From positions 209,951,494-210,015,493 of the forward strand of contig NC_059471.1 of the NCBI RefSeq assembly GCF_018139145.2: a stretch of DNA of 64,000 nucleotides, given 5' to 3'. Below the pieces are notes generated by a model. It worked only from the letters and a program-made list of their open reading frames with translations. It ran no database searches and was not told where the DNA came from. This stretch comes from Gymnogyps californianus. Its lineage: Eukaryota > Chordata > Aves > Accipitriformes > Cathartidae. The translations under genes and the position numbers were made by a program. How positions within the stretch are numbered: the stretch's first letter is position 1; every line of letters starts with the position of its first letter. This document shows positions 1-11,949 of this stretch, one piece after another.

Positions 1-3000
1 TTCGAGGGGAATTGCCTGACTGTCACCACAATTTGTTTGAAAGCAAGGCAGCTCTCCTTTCTCTCTCTCTCTAAAAATTATTTATTCACTCAGTATGTGG
101 GTTTGGGGAACTAATGCAGTTTGTAAATTGGACTTTCTTCAGTCAAGAAATAGTAATAAATTTGGAGATGTTGAAAGAAAATACTTTGTTTAGTGCTAGA
201 CACAAAAGGGCATTTCAGAAAGTCGAGGAAGGGGAAGAGATTTTATCCCCTTGTAGCTGAACGCAATAGTGCAGTAATCAGGACGCTCACCTAAAATGTA
301 GGACATTTTACCTTGGATGAGAACAAAAACCAGATGTCTGGTTCCTCTATAGATACTTAATCATCAGTTTATAGGTATCTTCAGGCTCTGGTCCAGTGAG
401 AAGGGAATTCTCTACAAAGAATTCAGCTGCATCAGTAGGGACTTCTGTGAGACCTTTGGTCCGTAATACTCTGCAGCTCACTGTTTCAGACTGCTGCCTC
501 TCTGGATACTGCCCTACAGTGAAGTTTTCATTTTAAATATTGTAAAGCACCTACAACAAAAGGCCAGCTTTTCTGTGACTAAAATGGTCAAGCATAGCCA
601 TGGCTGGTGGGTTCCCTTGAGGTCCCAGCAGGCCTTCAGAATTTAAATTAGTTGCAGGTGGTGACAATAGGCGGATTCACTCTAGCTATGGCCTGCCTCC
701 ATCAAGTTTTTGGCTTGCTTCTCCAAGGCTTTGGAATAAGGCGCTTCCTTTCAGCTACCCGCTATTCTCTGAACTCCACCCTGCCCTGGACATCCCTGAT
801 CATTCTCAAGCACACAATGCTTTACTGAAGGCTGATCTTGTAGAGATCCTTTAGAAGAGAGTCAAAGTCATCATTTTTTTTGTTCTAAGAGATATAGAAA
901 GACACACTGAGACACTACAAAACTCTCCCACAAAATGCCAACAGAGAGACGCTCACCACATCTAGTGTTCACCACATACAACACTGAAAACTATACTCAA
1001 AATAAGGCTGCTACCTTGTTTTTCTCCTAAATCATTTACTTTCCACTATAAACATGATGAGGTCACCGCCTGGTTTTGTGGCTCACGTCAGGTCCCCTTC
1101 CTTCCGTTCCTATCTTGGACTCCTTAGGGCTGTAGGCGCACATCTGGACCCTCAGCCTGCCGGTGCCAACGTCTCCCTTTCATTTAGCCAGCCACGCGTG
1201 GGCACACATCCCTCAGCGGTTGTGGTCAGCCCTCACAATACCATGGGTTCACCCTGTGATGTTATTGTTCAGCTGAATCAAGAGCCTCTGACTGCTGTAC
1301 GGGCCTGAACAGATCTGGGCTGGAAACTTAAATGAACCTTAAGTAATGGCAAGTTATTCATAGATTGCTCAGTTATGCTGCAGTCAGAAATTTCGGGGTT
1401 CCCACGGGCCTCCCTAGTGCACGTACAATGCTGGCGCTTTAAAATGTCACAGCCAACAGCCAGAAAGCAAGGTTTTTAGGCCTGCTGGACCTGTTCCCTA
1501 TATTTTCAGTTCAGAGTGCCAATCACTGTGGTATCTAAGTACTAGCTGTCCTTTTGAACAGTCTGTGTCACGTAAAGAGGGATCCATCTCACTTACATTC
1601 AGCTTTCTAAAAGCTGCCTAGCCTCCCTAGTTCACCAGGCTCCCTCTGCAGATAAGGTGGAGAGACAAACGTGTCCAGAGGGTTAATTTTCACATGGGTT
1701 TTTTTGCCTGTCTTGCAGTGGAAGTCAGGGGAGGCACGAGGCTCATGAGAGCTGTTGTTCATGGACAGCTTTGGCTGGATAGCTTTCAGAATGCTGAGTG
1801 AAGGTAGGATTAAAAATCAGACTCAGAGTGCAAGGTACCTGTACCACAAACAGTTGAAGAGCCCTTTTCCTTTGGTATGTTGCTGTCTTGAGATTCTGTA
1901 TTGCAAGGTGCTGTGGAGGGAGAGATTCCTGACAGTATGTATTTAACAGATCTGAAATAGCATGTGTGAGATCTAATAGCCAGAAGCAAATCCTAGGCAA
2001 ATTCAGACTAGAAATTCACACAGGCATGCATTTTTAGCAGTATAAGTAATTAATCATTGCAACAGCGAGCTGAAAGATGTGGCAAATTATCTAATGTGAA
2101 ATCTTCAACATATGAACAATGTCTAAGAGATATTTTTGCTGTACCTAATACAGAAATTACAATGCAGGAGTGACTGGGGGAGGTTCACTGCTCTGTACAA
2201 TACAGAGAATCTCACTTGAAAAAACAGTGGTTCTTTCTAAACCCATCTTGTAAAATTCCTGAAGTGTACAGTGCCCACCAATGGCAGTCAGAGTGGGAAT
2301 AGGTAGAGCTTCAAAGAATTAGGAATCCAAGCCTTCTGAAGTAGAGAGGTGCTTGGTATGCCTCTTCTATCAAGTTGTGCATTTATGACATAATTTGTTG
2401 TCTATCCCTTCTTTCACAGTTTTGCCCTCATTCTAACTGCAAGAAAATGCATTGTAGTAGCAATGACAGAAAAGCTCACTCAGGTCACAGGCAGAGTGGA
2501 GCCCATGAATTTTCTGCCCTTTTGTCCCTTTGCTAACCCCCAACAAATCTGATCATTTTGGGGGATCAGGATATGTCATTTGAGGAGGATGGCTGTAGTG
2601 ATAGCTGCAATGCAAACTGGTGCTACGCTTGATGGCCTTGAACCGGAGGCAGTTGAAAGATGTTTAGCAGTAACTGAATGACAGATAAGCCCCTTATTCT
2701 GAACAGAATCCTGCTAAAAATACAAAGATTTACATGCACACAAAGTAGAAGTTCCTCCCCAAACAGAAAAGGGTGCACAAACTTCTGTCTAGCTGCAATC
2801 TTACCTACACCCACTCCCCAGCAGTCCAGAGGGAAAACCCACAAACCCAGCAGTGGGATCTTGGTTTTCCCTTGGAGCTGATGTTGTTACCCCTTATTCT
2901 GATGCCCTTGCCAACTGTCTATAGTTGCCTATGCCTAAACATCCCCCAGCTGATGTGTCCCAGTCACCGGAGTCCCTGGAGTCCCTCTTGTCCCTGGTGT

Positions 3001-4483
3001 TTCCCATGACATATTGCCACAGACCCAGAAATACAATACTTCCAGTGACCCGAGTTCCTGGACCGATCCCCTGACGATGGCTTCCACGCCTGGAGCTCTG
3101 TCAGCCACTGGATGGTGCAGTTGGCTAGAAGTCAAGACATTGTGTTTGGTGGAAGACGTTCACCAAACGTTGTGACCAGAAGATTTCAGATTTAGCTTTC
3201 TAAAGGAACAGAGTCGTACCACAACATTTCCGAGCAGCTCCAGTTACAACTGTGTAACACCAGCCAGTATTCAGAAGCTGTGCCAGGAAGCTCTCCACTT
3301 TGCTACACTCCTTTATTAATAGCATTTTGCCAAGCTGCCCTCTGGGACAAAATTATTATATAGTGGTTAAATGTCTGCTAGTGGAGGAATGCTTTATTTT
3401 GCCTTTTAACCACAGTCTGACATGAATTCCAACACACAAACTAGGAGGTACCTGGGATGTATTATAGCTGCATTTGGCTAGCTTTTCTGGCCCTACAAAA
3501 GACCACAGACAAGAGTGAGATTGATTTATTGATCTCTTCTCCCTCCCACAGCTTACACAAGCAGTGGCAACAAGCTACTCCTACGCACACACCTGCACGT
3601 TGATTTACAGCAGCCTCTTCCCAATGAATGCACAATTTCTTTTTTTCTTCGCACATAAATACGTTACCTGATGTACACCAAGTAACACTTAGATCACACC
3701 CATCTTTTCTTTAGCCTTCCAGAGCTCCTAGCAAAACCAGCATTTTCAATACTCTGACAAGAAAACCCTAATATGAAGTATGTCTATTGAAGCAGAATAG
3801 GGAATATCTAAAAGAGAAGACCATTTTGTTGTATATTGTGAGTGGATGAGTGGCCTGAGTTTGTCCCACTGCTGATCTCTTTTGTGCAATGATCTCCTTT
3901 ATAAAGTGCGTCTGAAACTGCTTTATATGTTTCTGGCTAAATATTTAGTAGTCGTTACTGTGAGAAAGGAAAAATAACGCCAAAACTGACATGCAGTGAA
4001 ACACCACCCAGCGAAGAATTTCTGCTGGTGGCACAAACCAGAATGAACAATAAAGCCCGGGCTGTCTGCATGCTACAAAACCAAAAGGACCTAATACAGA
4101 TCCCATGTGTGTTTTAATGTGAAGGATAAAAATCACTGCATTTCCCTCCTATAGTAAAATATTAGATTATAAAAAATAATGATGAGAGCATCAAGATGTA
4201 GCTAAAGGGAAGCTCTAGGAGAGGTTTCTGTTGAAATAAGACAGACATCATACAATGCACAGTCCTTGTCTGAACCTTTTAAAACATGATTTTCAGCTTG
4301 TTCGTACACTCAGACTACTAGACAAATTAATTGGACTAATTAAATACTACTATCCTTTGGTGTTTGGCTGTTCTACAAATGTAGCAATATTTTTGAGCCA
4401 AAAAAATCTCATGACGTATGCTTAGTGAATTCCAGTTCTTTGTGGTTTTTATTTCAATTATATGAAAGCAAGGAACACGTCAC
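1..4483. other. Non-coding stretch, no gene seen
   Basis: I see no gene here. Open frames are short, lack family resemblance and overlap on both strands. Positions about 1060-1310 are richer in G+C and CpG than the surroundings and hold an 84-codon open frame that I do not recognise. Positions 252-345 contain a weak tRNA-like stretch that could be an old SINE relic, but it is too decayed to call firmly. A short CT run lies near 59-72. Confidence 0.6.
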
Positions 4484-4889
4484 ACATGAGGAAAGGCTGA
4501 GAGAGCTGGGACTGTTCAGCCTGCAGAAAAGAAGGCTCAGGGGGATCTTATCAATGTGTATAAATACCTGAAGGGAGGGTGCAAAGAGGACGGAGCCAGA
4601 CTCTTTTTGGTGGTGCCTGGTGACAGGACCAGGGGCTATGGTGCCATCTGAACATCAGGAAACAGTTTTTTTATTGTGAGGGTGAGTGAACACTGGAATA
4701 GGTTGCCCAGGGAGGTTGTGGAATCTCCATCCTTGGCGATATTAAAAAAAAAGTCTGGACACGGTCCTGGGCAACTGGCTCTAGGTGGCCCTGCTTGAGC
4801 AGGGGGGGTTGGAGAAGATGACCTCCAGAGGTCCCTTCCAACCTCAACTATTCTGTGATTCTGTGATTCTGTGATTCTGTGATTCTGTG
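4484..4889 (+). mobile_element. CR1 LINE, 5'-truncated 3' end (copy A)
   Basis: This is the last roughly 400 bp of a CR1 non-LTR retrotransposon. It starts abruptly in the coding stretch that reads as [15 protein letters not shown] in other copies. It passes through the degraded ORF2 end (gttgcccagggaggttgtgg) and the 3' UTR (ccagaggtcccttccaacct), and ends in five perfect 8-bp units. Deletions and an internal T run have destroyed the frame, so no protein is made. Severe 5' truncation is normal for CR1, which primes reverse transcription from its 3' end. The ATTCTGTG tail and the base changes suggest an older subfamily than copies C, D and F. Confidence 0.93.
4850..4889 (+). repeat. CR1 terminal repeat (ATTCTGTG)5
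   Basis: Five uninterrupted copies of an 8-bp unit form the 3' end of CR1 copy A. CR1 elements end in a few such units instead of poly(A), and they mark the exact 3' boundary of the insertion. Five identical units is at the long end for an old copy, so the array may have expanded by slippage after insertion. Confidence 0.95.
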
Positions 4890-7852
4890 AAGGTGATTGT
4901 AATGCACCAGGTAATCTTTTTCATTACTCTGCTGCTGCAAAAGGGGAGACTAAAGATGCATTTATACTAAGTGATTCATGCCTTTTCACCCTGAATCCTT
5001 GACTTCTTAGCATCCCCACACACCGTATGAGCACACAAATGGTCTCTGTGTTGGAATGAATCTAGTTTTCTTAGTAAGGAAACCTAGACAAGGTATAAAG
5101 GATGATCAGTCTATGCCAGGGTCCGTACTCCATGTATTCCACCTGTACCAGATGTGACTTTCGGCGTGCTCTCATCATGTGAGTGACTCCCTTGTGCTCT
5201 CCCAGATCAGTCAGGAGTGTGAAATGTGCTAAAAATTCTTATGTTTTGGCAAAAGAGAAGCAGACGTTTCTTGCGCTATTGTTGCAATTAGTTGTTCACT
5301 GCATGGCTTCTGATAAGCGGTACAGTTGCAGTCTTATTGCCCCAAAGGACTCTGACACAGGAATAGATGTGCACAAGCCAGTTCACAGCAGTTGGCCAAG
5401 GGAGTTCTTTGATACGGCTATCGGTTTGGACATAGGTTAAGAGAAAGTGACCTTTAAAGTTTCTTTTTTTGCACGTGTGAAGTTATGTCATACCCTTTTT
5501 GCTAGTAAGGAATATACGTGGAAGTGAAGAATGACTGCTACATTAGATGCATATTCCTACCACTCTCCTGCTCCTTCATCCAGAACATCAAGCATGCAGC
5601 AGTTTGAGAAATGAAAAACACCAAAAATGCCTCGACATTTAACATACGGGCTTACAGAAGAGTAATGCCATTAGTATGCTCTGCACAAATGCATGAGATT
5701 TTCCTATGAATAGGGGACTGTGACATATAAATTATATGGATCACACATGCAAAGTAGGAAACTCAACAAGTCCGTACAAAAGGTTTCAGTTCAAGTTTTT
5801 TGTTCTGTTTTTCTGAAGGAGTTTAACTGATTATGAGACTTAGCTCTACTTTTCCCTTTCACTCTCACTCTTCATTTTGTTTTCCCAAGTCCTAACTTAT
5901 CCACTAACTGTTGAACAGGACCAAAGTAAGGGAAATACGGCACACAAATATGTATGAAAAATAGGGTAGGATGTGTCATGAACAAAGTGGAGGATAGACT
6001 GGGACACTATCAGATCTCCTCTGTTTCTGTGAATTTCCCTCATTTGCTGTTAAATGCCCTGAACTGATGTTTCCTAGTTATGCTGCAGTTTCACTTCTGT
6101 CACTTATATAACTAATACAATGGGTGCAAAACGTGCAAAGAGTTCTTGTGATTTGCTTAAGCAGACTTCTGGAAACCTGAAGAGAGACGTGATCGAACAA
6201 GCACTAGAGTAATAGGAGGGTTATCACTACAGCAAACTCCACACAAGCCGAAAGCCAGGAAGAGGGGAGGAGAGCAGTAGTCAGCATATTGGAATCTTAA
6301 TCATTACCAATCTTATCTCAGCCAAATTTGGTTTTAAGGATGATCAAAGGAAAATGAGATGATTTCTGGACTTCGATATTGCTCAGTCTGGTGCAGGAGA
6401 TCAGACCATACTACTAAAAAAAAAAAAAATTCAGGGAGGGATAGAAAAGTGTTTGGCTCAATTTTGCTTGCCAATATTTCTGTTAATCAGAACATAATTG
6501 TCAATATACATCTCTAAACTGTTTGAAATGAAAATTAGAGTAATGTATGTGCACCCATGTAGCACTGACTATATAGCACATTCAGGATACAGAGTTAAGG
6601 ATCATTCTAAAATAATCAGAATATTATGGAATTGTAGAAAAAAAAAATGAAAAGTGAGGTTTTCCTCTTTTTTGTCTCATCTCTGTCTATGAAAGACACA
6701 CATTGGCAAGATTTCAAGATTTCACTTCTCATGTTTTGTTTTTGCATGACTTAACTCTGAACACCTAGAATACTTTAGAAAAAGCAATAAATAGCATAAT
6801 CTTTACCCCAAGTGAAACAAGATTGTGTACATATCCACTGCAAATAACAGGGAAACTTAGCAGACATGACAGTGATTTGGCCCCATAGAGCACCAACAAG
6901 ACCCTAATTTAACGTATACCAAGCCACAATTCCCAGACAGAATCCTCTCAGGGAGCAGGATTTGCAGAATCTTCCAATGAGGCAGATGAGAGGGAAACTT
7001 CATATTTCCCAATAATATCAGATTAAACTGGCACTTGGAATAGGTGCCCTATCCATCTTGGAAGAATATATTTTGTACACAAAATGTAAAGCCGTTGAAA
7101 AATAAAAATAATTATTTTGCATATGAAATGCACATGGATTAAAATGAAATGATGAATTTTGTTTGGAATTTTGACACAACTAGAGTCTTAATACCTGGAT
7201 TCCCACATGCACCAGGCGCTCTGCCACATTACCACAGAAAACCATGAGAACTCAAGAAAATCATTTCCCAGAAGACAATTCAATGGTAACCTTTAACTAT
7301 TAAAATTGTTTCTGTTGGCTTTTTCAGACCAATAGAATAATTTCCATGAACGTAATTTAGGAGCAATTAAATCAGTAAATACCTCTGTAGCAAATAATTT
7401 CAGTCACAAGAAAGGATGAAAGAAATATTTCATTTGACCCTTTCTGAAGCTGAGGTCTTTTTTTTTTTCCCCTGAAGTTCTTTTAAGCAGTGTGCTTATC
7501 TTTTCCCCACCATCCTCCCCAACTTGGCAGTAGACAAGAAAGAAGCACAGACAAAACTAGCCTCAGACAGTGTTTTTTATTGAACCAATTGATTTCCCCC
7601 ACCCTCTAACCTATCTAACTTCCAGACAGCTCTAGAAACATGCAGGGTTGCCGATAAATCATGTGTCGTAACTCCAGCCCTATCATGAGCGTATCTTAGG
7701 ATATGTCAAATGACACTGAATACCTATGACTATGCAATCAAATTGAGCCCAAGAAGAGGGATTCAGCTCCAGATTTTTCAGATTCCTTAATTTAGCTTCC
7801 TTCATACACTCTAGGTATCTACACTCCTATCAGAGTCAGTTCAACTCTAAGG

Positions 7853-8249
7853 AGAGATTCAGCTGCCTAAACATAGACAGATAGTGCCATTTTAATTATT
7901 TTGGGGCTTCCCTCCTGACCTCCAGCTGCCACTCAAGAAGGGCATTGATCTCACGCAGATTCTGTGTCCTATCTGCAGGTCCTATGCACATATCTTGGAC
8001 ACCCTGTGCTGCCTGATATGGCATTAAACATTCATTTTCAAGAAACTGAAATCCACCTATAGTCAGTAAAGTCAACTGAGCCCAGAGAGCTGTGGAGCTG
8101 ACCATGTGCTAACCCTTAGCATGACATCACTCCCTCTTCAGCTCTCTTGACTGTATTGACTAGATCTATATGGACTTCAACAGTGGCTTAGATACCTCAC
8201 TCACATATAGAAGTCTAGCTGTAACCCTCCAGTTAGGTGGCTGAATCTG
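7853..8249. mobile_element. Possible decayed DNA-transposon relic (MITE-like)
   Basis: A string at 7853-7871 (gagattcagctgcctaaac) is matched in inverted orientation at 8232-8249 (gttaggtggctgaatctg), about 360 bp further on. The two agree at roughly four of five positions over about 20 bp, as expected for worn terminal inverted repeats of a small non-autonomous element. Similar phrases recur at 22560-22665. I cannot define a target duplication and recognise no transposase. It could also be a chance palindrome. Confidence 0.22.
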
Positions 8250-8811
8250 TGGCTGAATCCTACCCCAAGCAGTCAGTTTTCAAATCAGGATGTTTGTTTA
8301 CTTTCCAGAAAGAACAGAAATTCTTCCTATTTGTTTGGCTGAAGAAAGAAAGAAGATAAAGTGTTTCTCTTTGCTAGGTGTTTCCTTTGAACAAATCTAA
8401 CCATGATCACAATATTTATTGTTATTATAATTGGAGGATTGACATGCACATATACACATACATACACTCAGCCACATGATCAGAAACAAACTACATAACG
8501 ACCTGGTGATACTGGAGCAGGAGGATGTGTACCTAGGAAGAAGACAAAAAATGAAAATGGACAATGGATCCAACCATAGGTACTCCAATTCATAAAAAGG
8601 AGGATATTTTCAACTTCATAATAATAAAGTATTAACAAGCCTTTATGATGGTAAACTAGGATTCAGCTTGTGGTCAGCAAAAGAACCAAAGAATATTTTT
8701 ATTTCAGTAATTGATATAGAATATGGAAATACCATATTAAGCAGCCAGTTGGAGTAATGGTTTTAAGGAATTTAAATACTACAGTTGTACAGAAAGGGAG
8801 GAGAAGAAAAA

Positions 8812-8813
<2 letters not shown>

Positions 8814-8845
<32 letters not shown>
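8814..8845. repeat. Dinucleotide microsatellite (GT)16
   Basis: Sixteen uninterrupted GT units, preceded by an A/G-rich run. It is the longest pure dinucleotide array in the window and likely to vary in length between individuals. The open frames that cross it only reflect its repeating Val-Cys or Thr-His codons. Confidence 0.97.
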
Positions 8846-8847
<2 letters not shown>

Positions 8848-11786
8848 CTCCATGTTTCTTTGGTTTGAAGATGCAGCACAAATCAGATCTTTCAAATAAC
8901 TTTGCTATGGCAAGAAAATGGCATTTAGAAAAGCCATTAGTAGAAGAAAGTTATTATTTTGTTTCAGTAAACCTCTCCACAATACAGATTGCTAAAGTAC
9001 ATGAGTCTTATAGCAGGTTATCCAGAGCTTTCTATAACAACAGCAGGAGCTATGCAAGCAAGCATGAACACAAAGCTCTGTGCCAATGCATATTAACTTG
9101 TCCCATGTAACTTCTACTCTTCCAGTCCTTGGCCCATGTCCATCCAATTTAAACGTCAAATACAGAAGGGAAAATTGTAAACCTTCTGTACTTACACACC
9201 GCATCTTTTTTTTTTCCTTTCACTGAATTTTTACCCAGGGAAGGATAGATCAGAGTTATACGCTTCATAGAGGCTGCTTGATATGAACTTTTTAAAGGTT
9301 TTAGTTTAATCCTGTGCACCTGGTATTGCTGTGGGTTCAAACAGTTTTATATTTCTTCCCTACAAGCTCTCCTATGACTTTACAAGAACAAAGCTAGTAA
9401 ATTCCACAGCACCAAACACAGAAGCAATTGGAAGCTGTTTTCTAATCCAGACCTACATAGCCTTGTGTCTTTCCCCATATCCCACATCCCTAATGACTGG
9501 ATTCTCTCTCTGCATGGATATAAATGTCTATCATTTGTATTTGAATCCCTTTCTTTAATATTATTAGACTACATAGGCACATATTTTAAAGAGGTCAGAT
9601 GGCTTGTTAACACAGTATATATGGTATTGTGTAGTTCTCAGCAAGCAGATTTGGAAGAACAGATTTTGAAAGACTTTAACATGAGCACTTACAAAGTTAA
9701 AGAGAAAAATAAAATGCTACTTTCTATTCTTAATAAAGTCAATCTACCTTATGAAATAACCTAATTGAGGGAGAACTGGGCAGTGCTTTGCCATGCCTCA
9801 GCATCATTGCTGGATTACAGCTTTATTACTCACCTACCCCTTTGCCCAGAAGTAGCAGCAACATGACATGCATCCTTTTCTGCATGTAGCTTCCCTTTTT
9901 TGCTTCTTTCATAACACTTAATTGATCCTGAAAAAGGGAAATACACCTTCAGTCCTCAAAGTAAGATTCTACATATCTTCACAAAGGCTAAATTTATTGA
10001 AGAACCCTAGCCCCAGGATGACTTAACGGGGAAAAACTGAATCCTCCAAAAGTCAGCTTAAAGTTGACTCTCTTCTGCTCTTTAGATAAGCCTTTCCCTC
10101 ACCCAGGGAACCTGGGAAGTCTATAATCTTTGAACCAAAGCTAGTTTCTGTTACCCCATATAACTGAGGGTAACATAGGGCTCATTGCCCTGCTACTGTT
10201 TCTGTGCAGTGAGGCTGGGATACAGGTTCCTTCAAGCACTTCCTTTGCTCATGTTGTCTCTGCACAGTGGTAACACAGCGTGGTCTTTATCTCCACATAT
10301 AGTTTCCCTCTGTTCAAACAATGGGAACTAATGATAGAGAATACGATCCACAGTACAGCATGGTTTGCTAGTTATTTCCCTCTGTAAAGGTCAATACAGG
10401 TAATTGAGAGGATTAAACCAACAATCTGGTTCTAGGTCTACATAACAAAATAAAAGTAATTATTTTAATCCTAGGAAACAAAAGCAAACCATTGTTGTTG
10501 ATGCTGTTAAGAGTGTTTTGAGGCCTAAACATTCCTAGGCTCTTTATACATCCAAAGGTTTTTGCTGCAATTGTAGCTTCCTTTCCTATGACAATGCATC
10601 CAAAAGCGTGCAAAAGGAAAAAAAAAAAACAACCCGGATTTCTCAGAAATTCCATCTTACCCCAGAGACAGAGAGAGACAGAAAAAGAGAATTGGAAAAG
10701 ACATCCTCTTGCAGACTGTTAGTGTGGGATTTGTCTCGCCTAACTCTAAGCATTTACATTAATACGTGTCAGTAGCTGAGCTAGTCACCCTGGGCTCCAT
10801 TTACAGTCGATGGGGAGAAATAAGCACTTTTGTAACATAACTTATCTAACCTGTTCCAGGTATTTGCTTTAGACTCAACTGAACTTTAGAAATGCCTGAT
10901 TCTCTCCACTGACCACAAAGGGAGCTCAGCTTTACTAGATCACACGTGAATGCCTGTTATCACTCCATTAGATGAATCTCGTTTTTTCTCTCTTCTCTTA
11001 TTTTTAATGCACCTTTATTATTGCTTTTCTTTTTTCATAGGTCATTTTTACCCTTTCTTTTTAGGACAGCTTGTCCTCTCTACACGTGATCATATAAAGA
11101 AAATAATTGTCTAGCCGCTCCTACTTGAGAAAACTCAGGGGAACTCAGCAGCACAGTCAATTGACAGCAATCAACTAAGTGCTGTGTAAGGAGCTCACAG
11201 GAAAGTACAGCAGATTTGGAATAGCTGGATACTTGTTATGTTACACATGGGAGGAGAGTCATGCTGAGGAAGAGATTACAGTTTATTAGCGAGCATGAAT
11301 ATGCAGACCAAGGACTGACAGTTTTCCTCTAACGTCTTTCATTTGGGCTGCTCAGTGAGTTCACCAATGTAGTGTGCTTTTCTCAAAAAACATGCCTATA
11401 AAAAAGCAACGCATGCAGGATTTAGCTCTCAAACCACAACAATCCTCTTTACAATTTTTGCTGCATTTCCACTAGTGGCTGAATTCTGTTAGTACGGAAA
11501 TATTTCTAATACTTTGCCAGTGCCTACTATTATTAATGAACTTTGCTTCTGTAGCACAGGAGAAGAGGTCAGGATTGCAGAAATCAAGCAGAAGTGAAAT
11601 TATTTCATTCCAACAGCACCTTTGCTGTTGCTATTGCATTGCTATCAAAACCCATAGTTTAAAACTAACTTTGATACATCTGCAGTAGCTGCAGCCATAT
11701 CTCTGAATATAATCACCAAAGAAGTAGTTATTCCTACAAAATTGCATTAAAATAAGGAACATATCAAGCTAAACAATAAATATTTA

Positions 11787-11949
11787 AGGTTCTCCAGAGA
11801 GGCTGCAGAGTCTTCATTCTTGGACATATTCAAAATTGGACTGGACACAACCTTGAACAACCTGCTCTAGTTTATCCTGCTTTGAGCAGGGGTTAGATAT
11901 GACAATCTCCAGAGGTCCCTTCTAGTTTGACAGTTCTGTGGTTCTGTGA
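11787..11949 (+). mobile_element. CR1 LINE 3' fragment (copy B)
   Basis: A 163-bp relic of a CR1 3' end. It runs from the final ORF2 codons (ggttctccagagaggctgca, where other copies have ggttgcccagagaggt) through the 3' UTR block (ctccagaggtcccttc) to two imperfect 8-bp end units (agttctgtggttctgtg). Its divergence marks it as one of the older copies here. No coding potential remains. Confidence 0.88.

Larger units (their letters stand above)
4890..11786. other. Non-coding stretch, no gene seen
   Basis: AT-rich unique sequence with stops in all frames. It holds an A14 run at 6416-6429, the GT microsatellite listed separately and a weak inverted-repeat element at 7853-8249. The open frames at 9331-9764 and 10413-10655 show no recognisable domain, and I treat them as chance. 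Confidence 0.6.

Noticed and set aside
8757..9110. 117-codon frame containing a Val-Cys repeat
   Set aside because: The repeat is the (GT)16 microsatellite read in frame. The rest is not recognisable.
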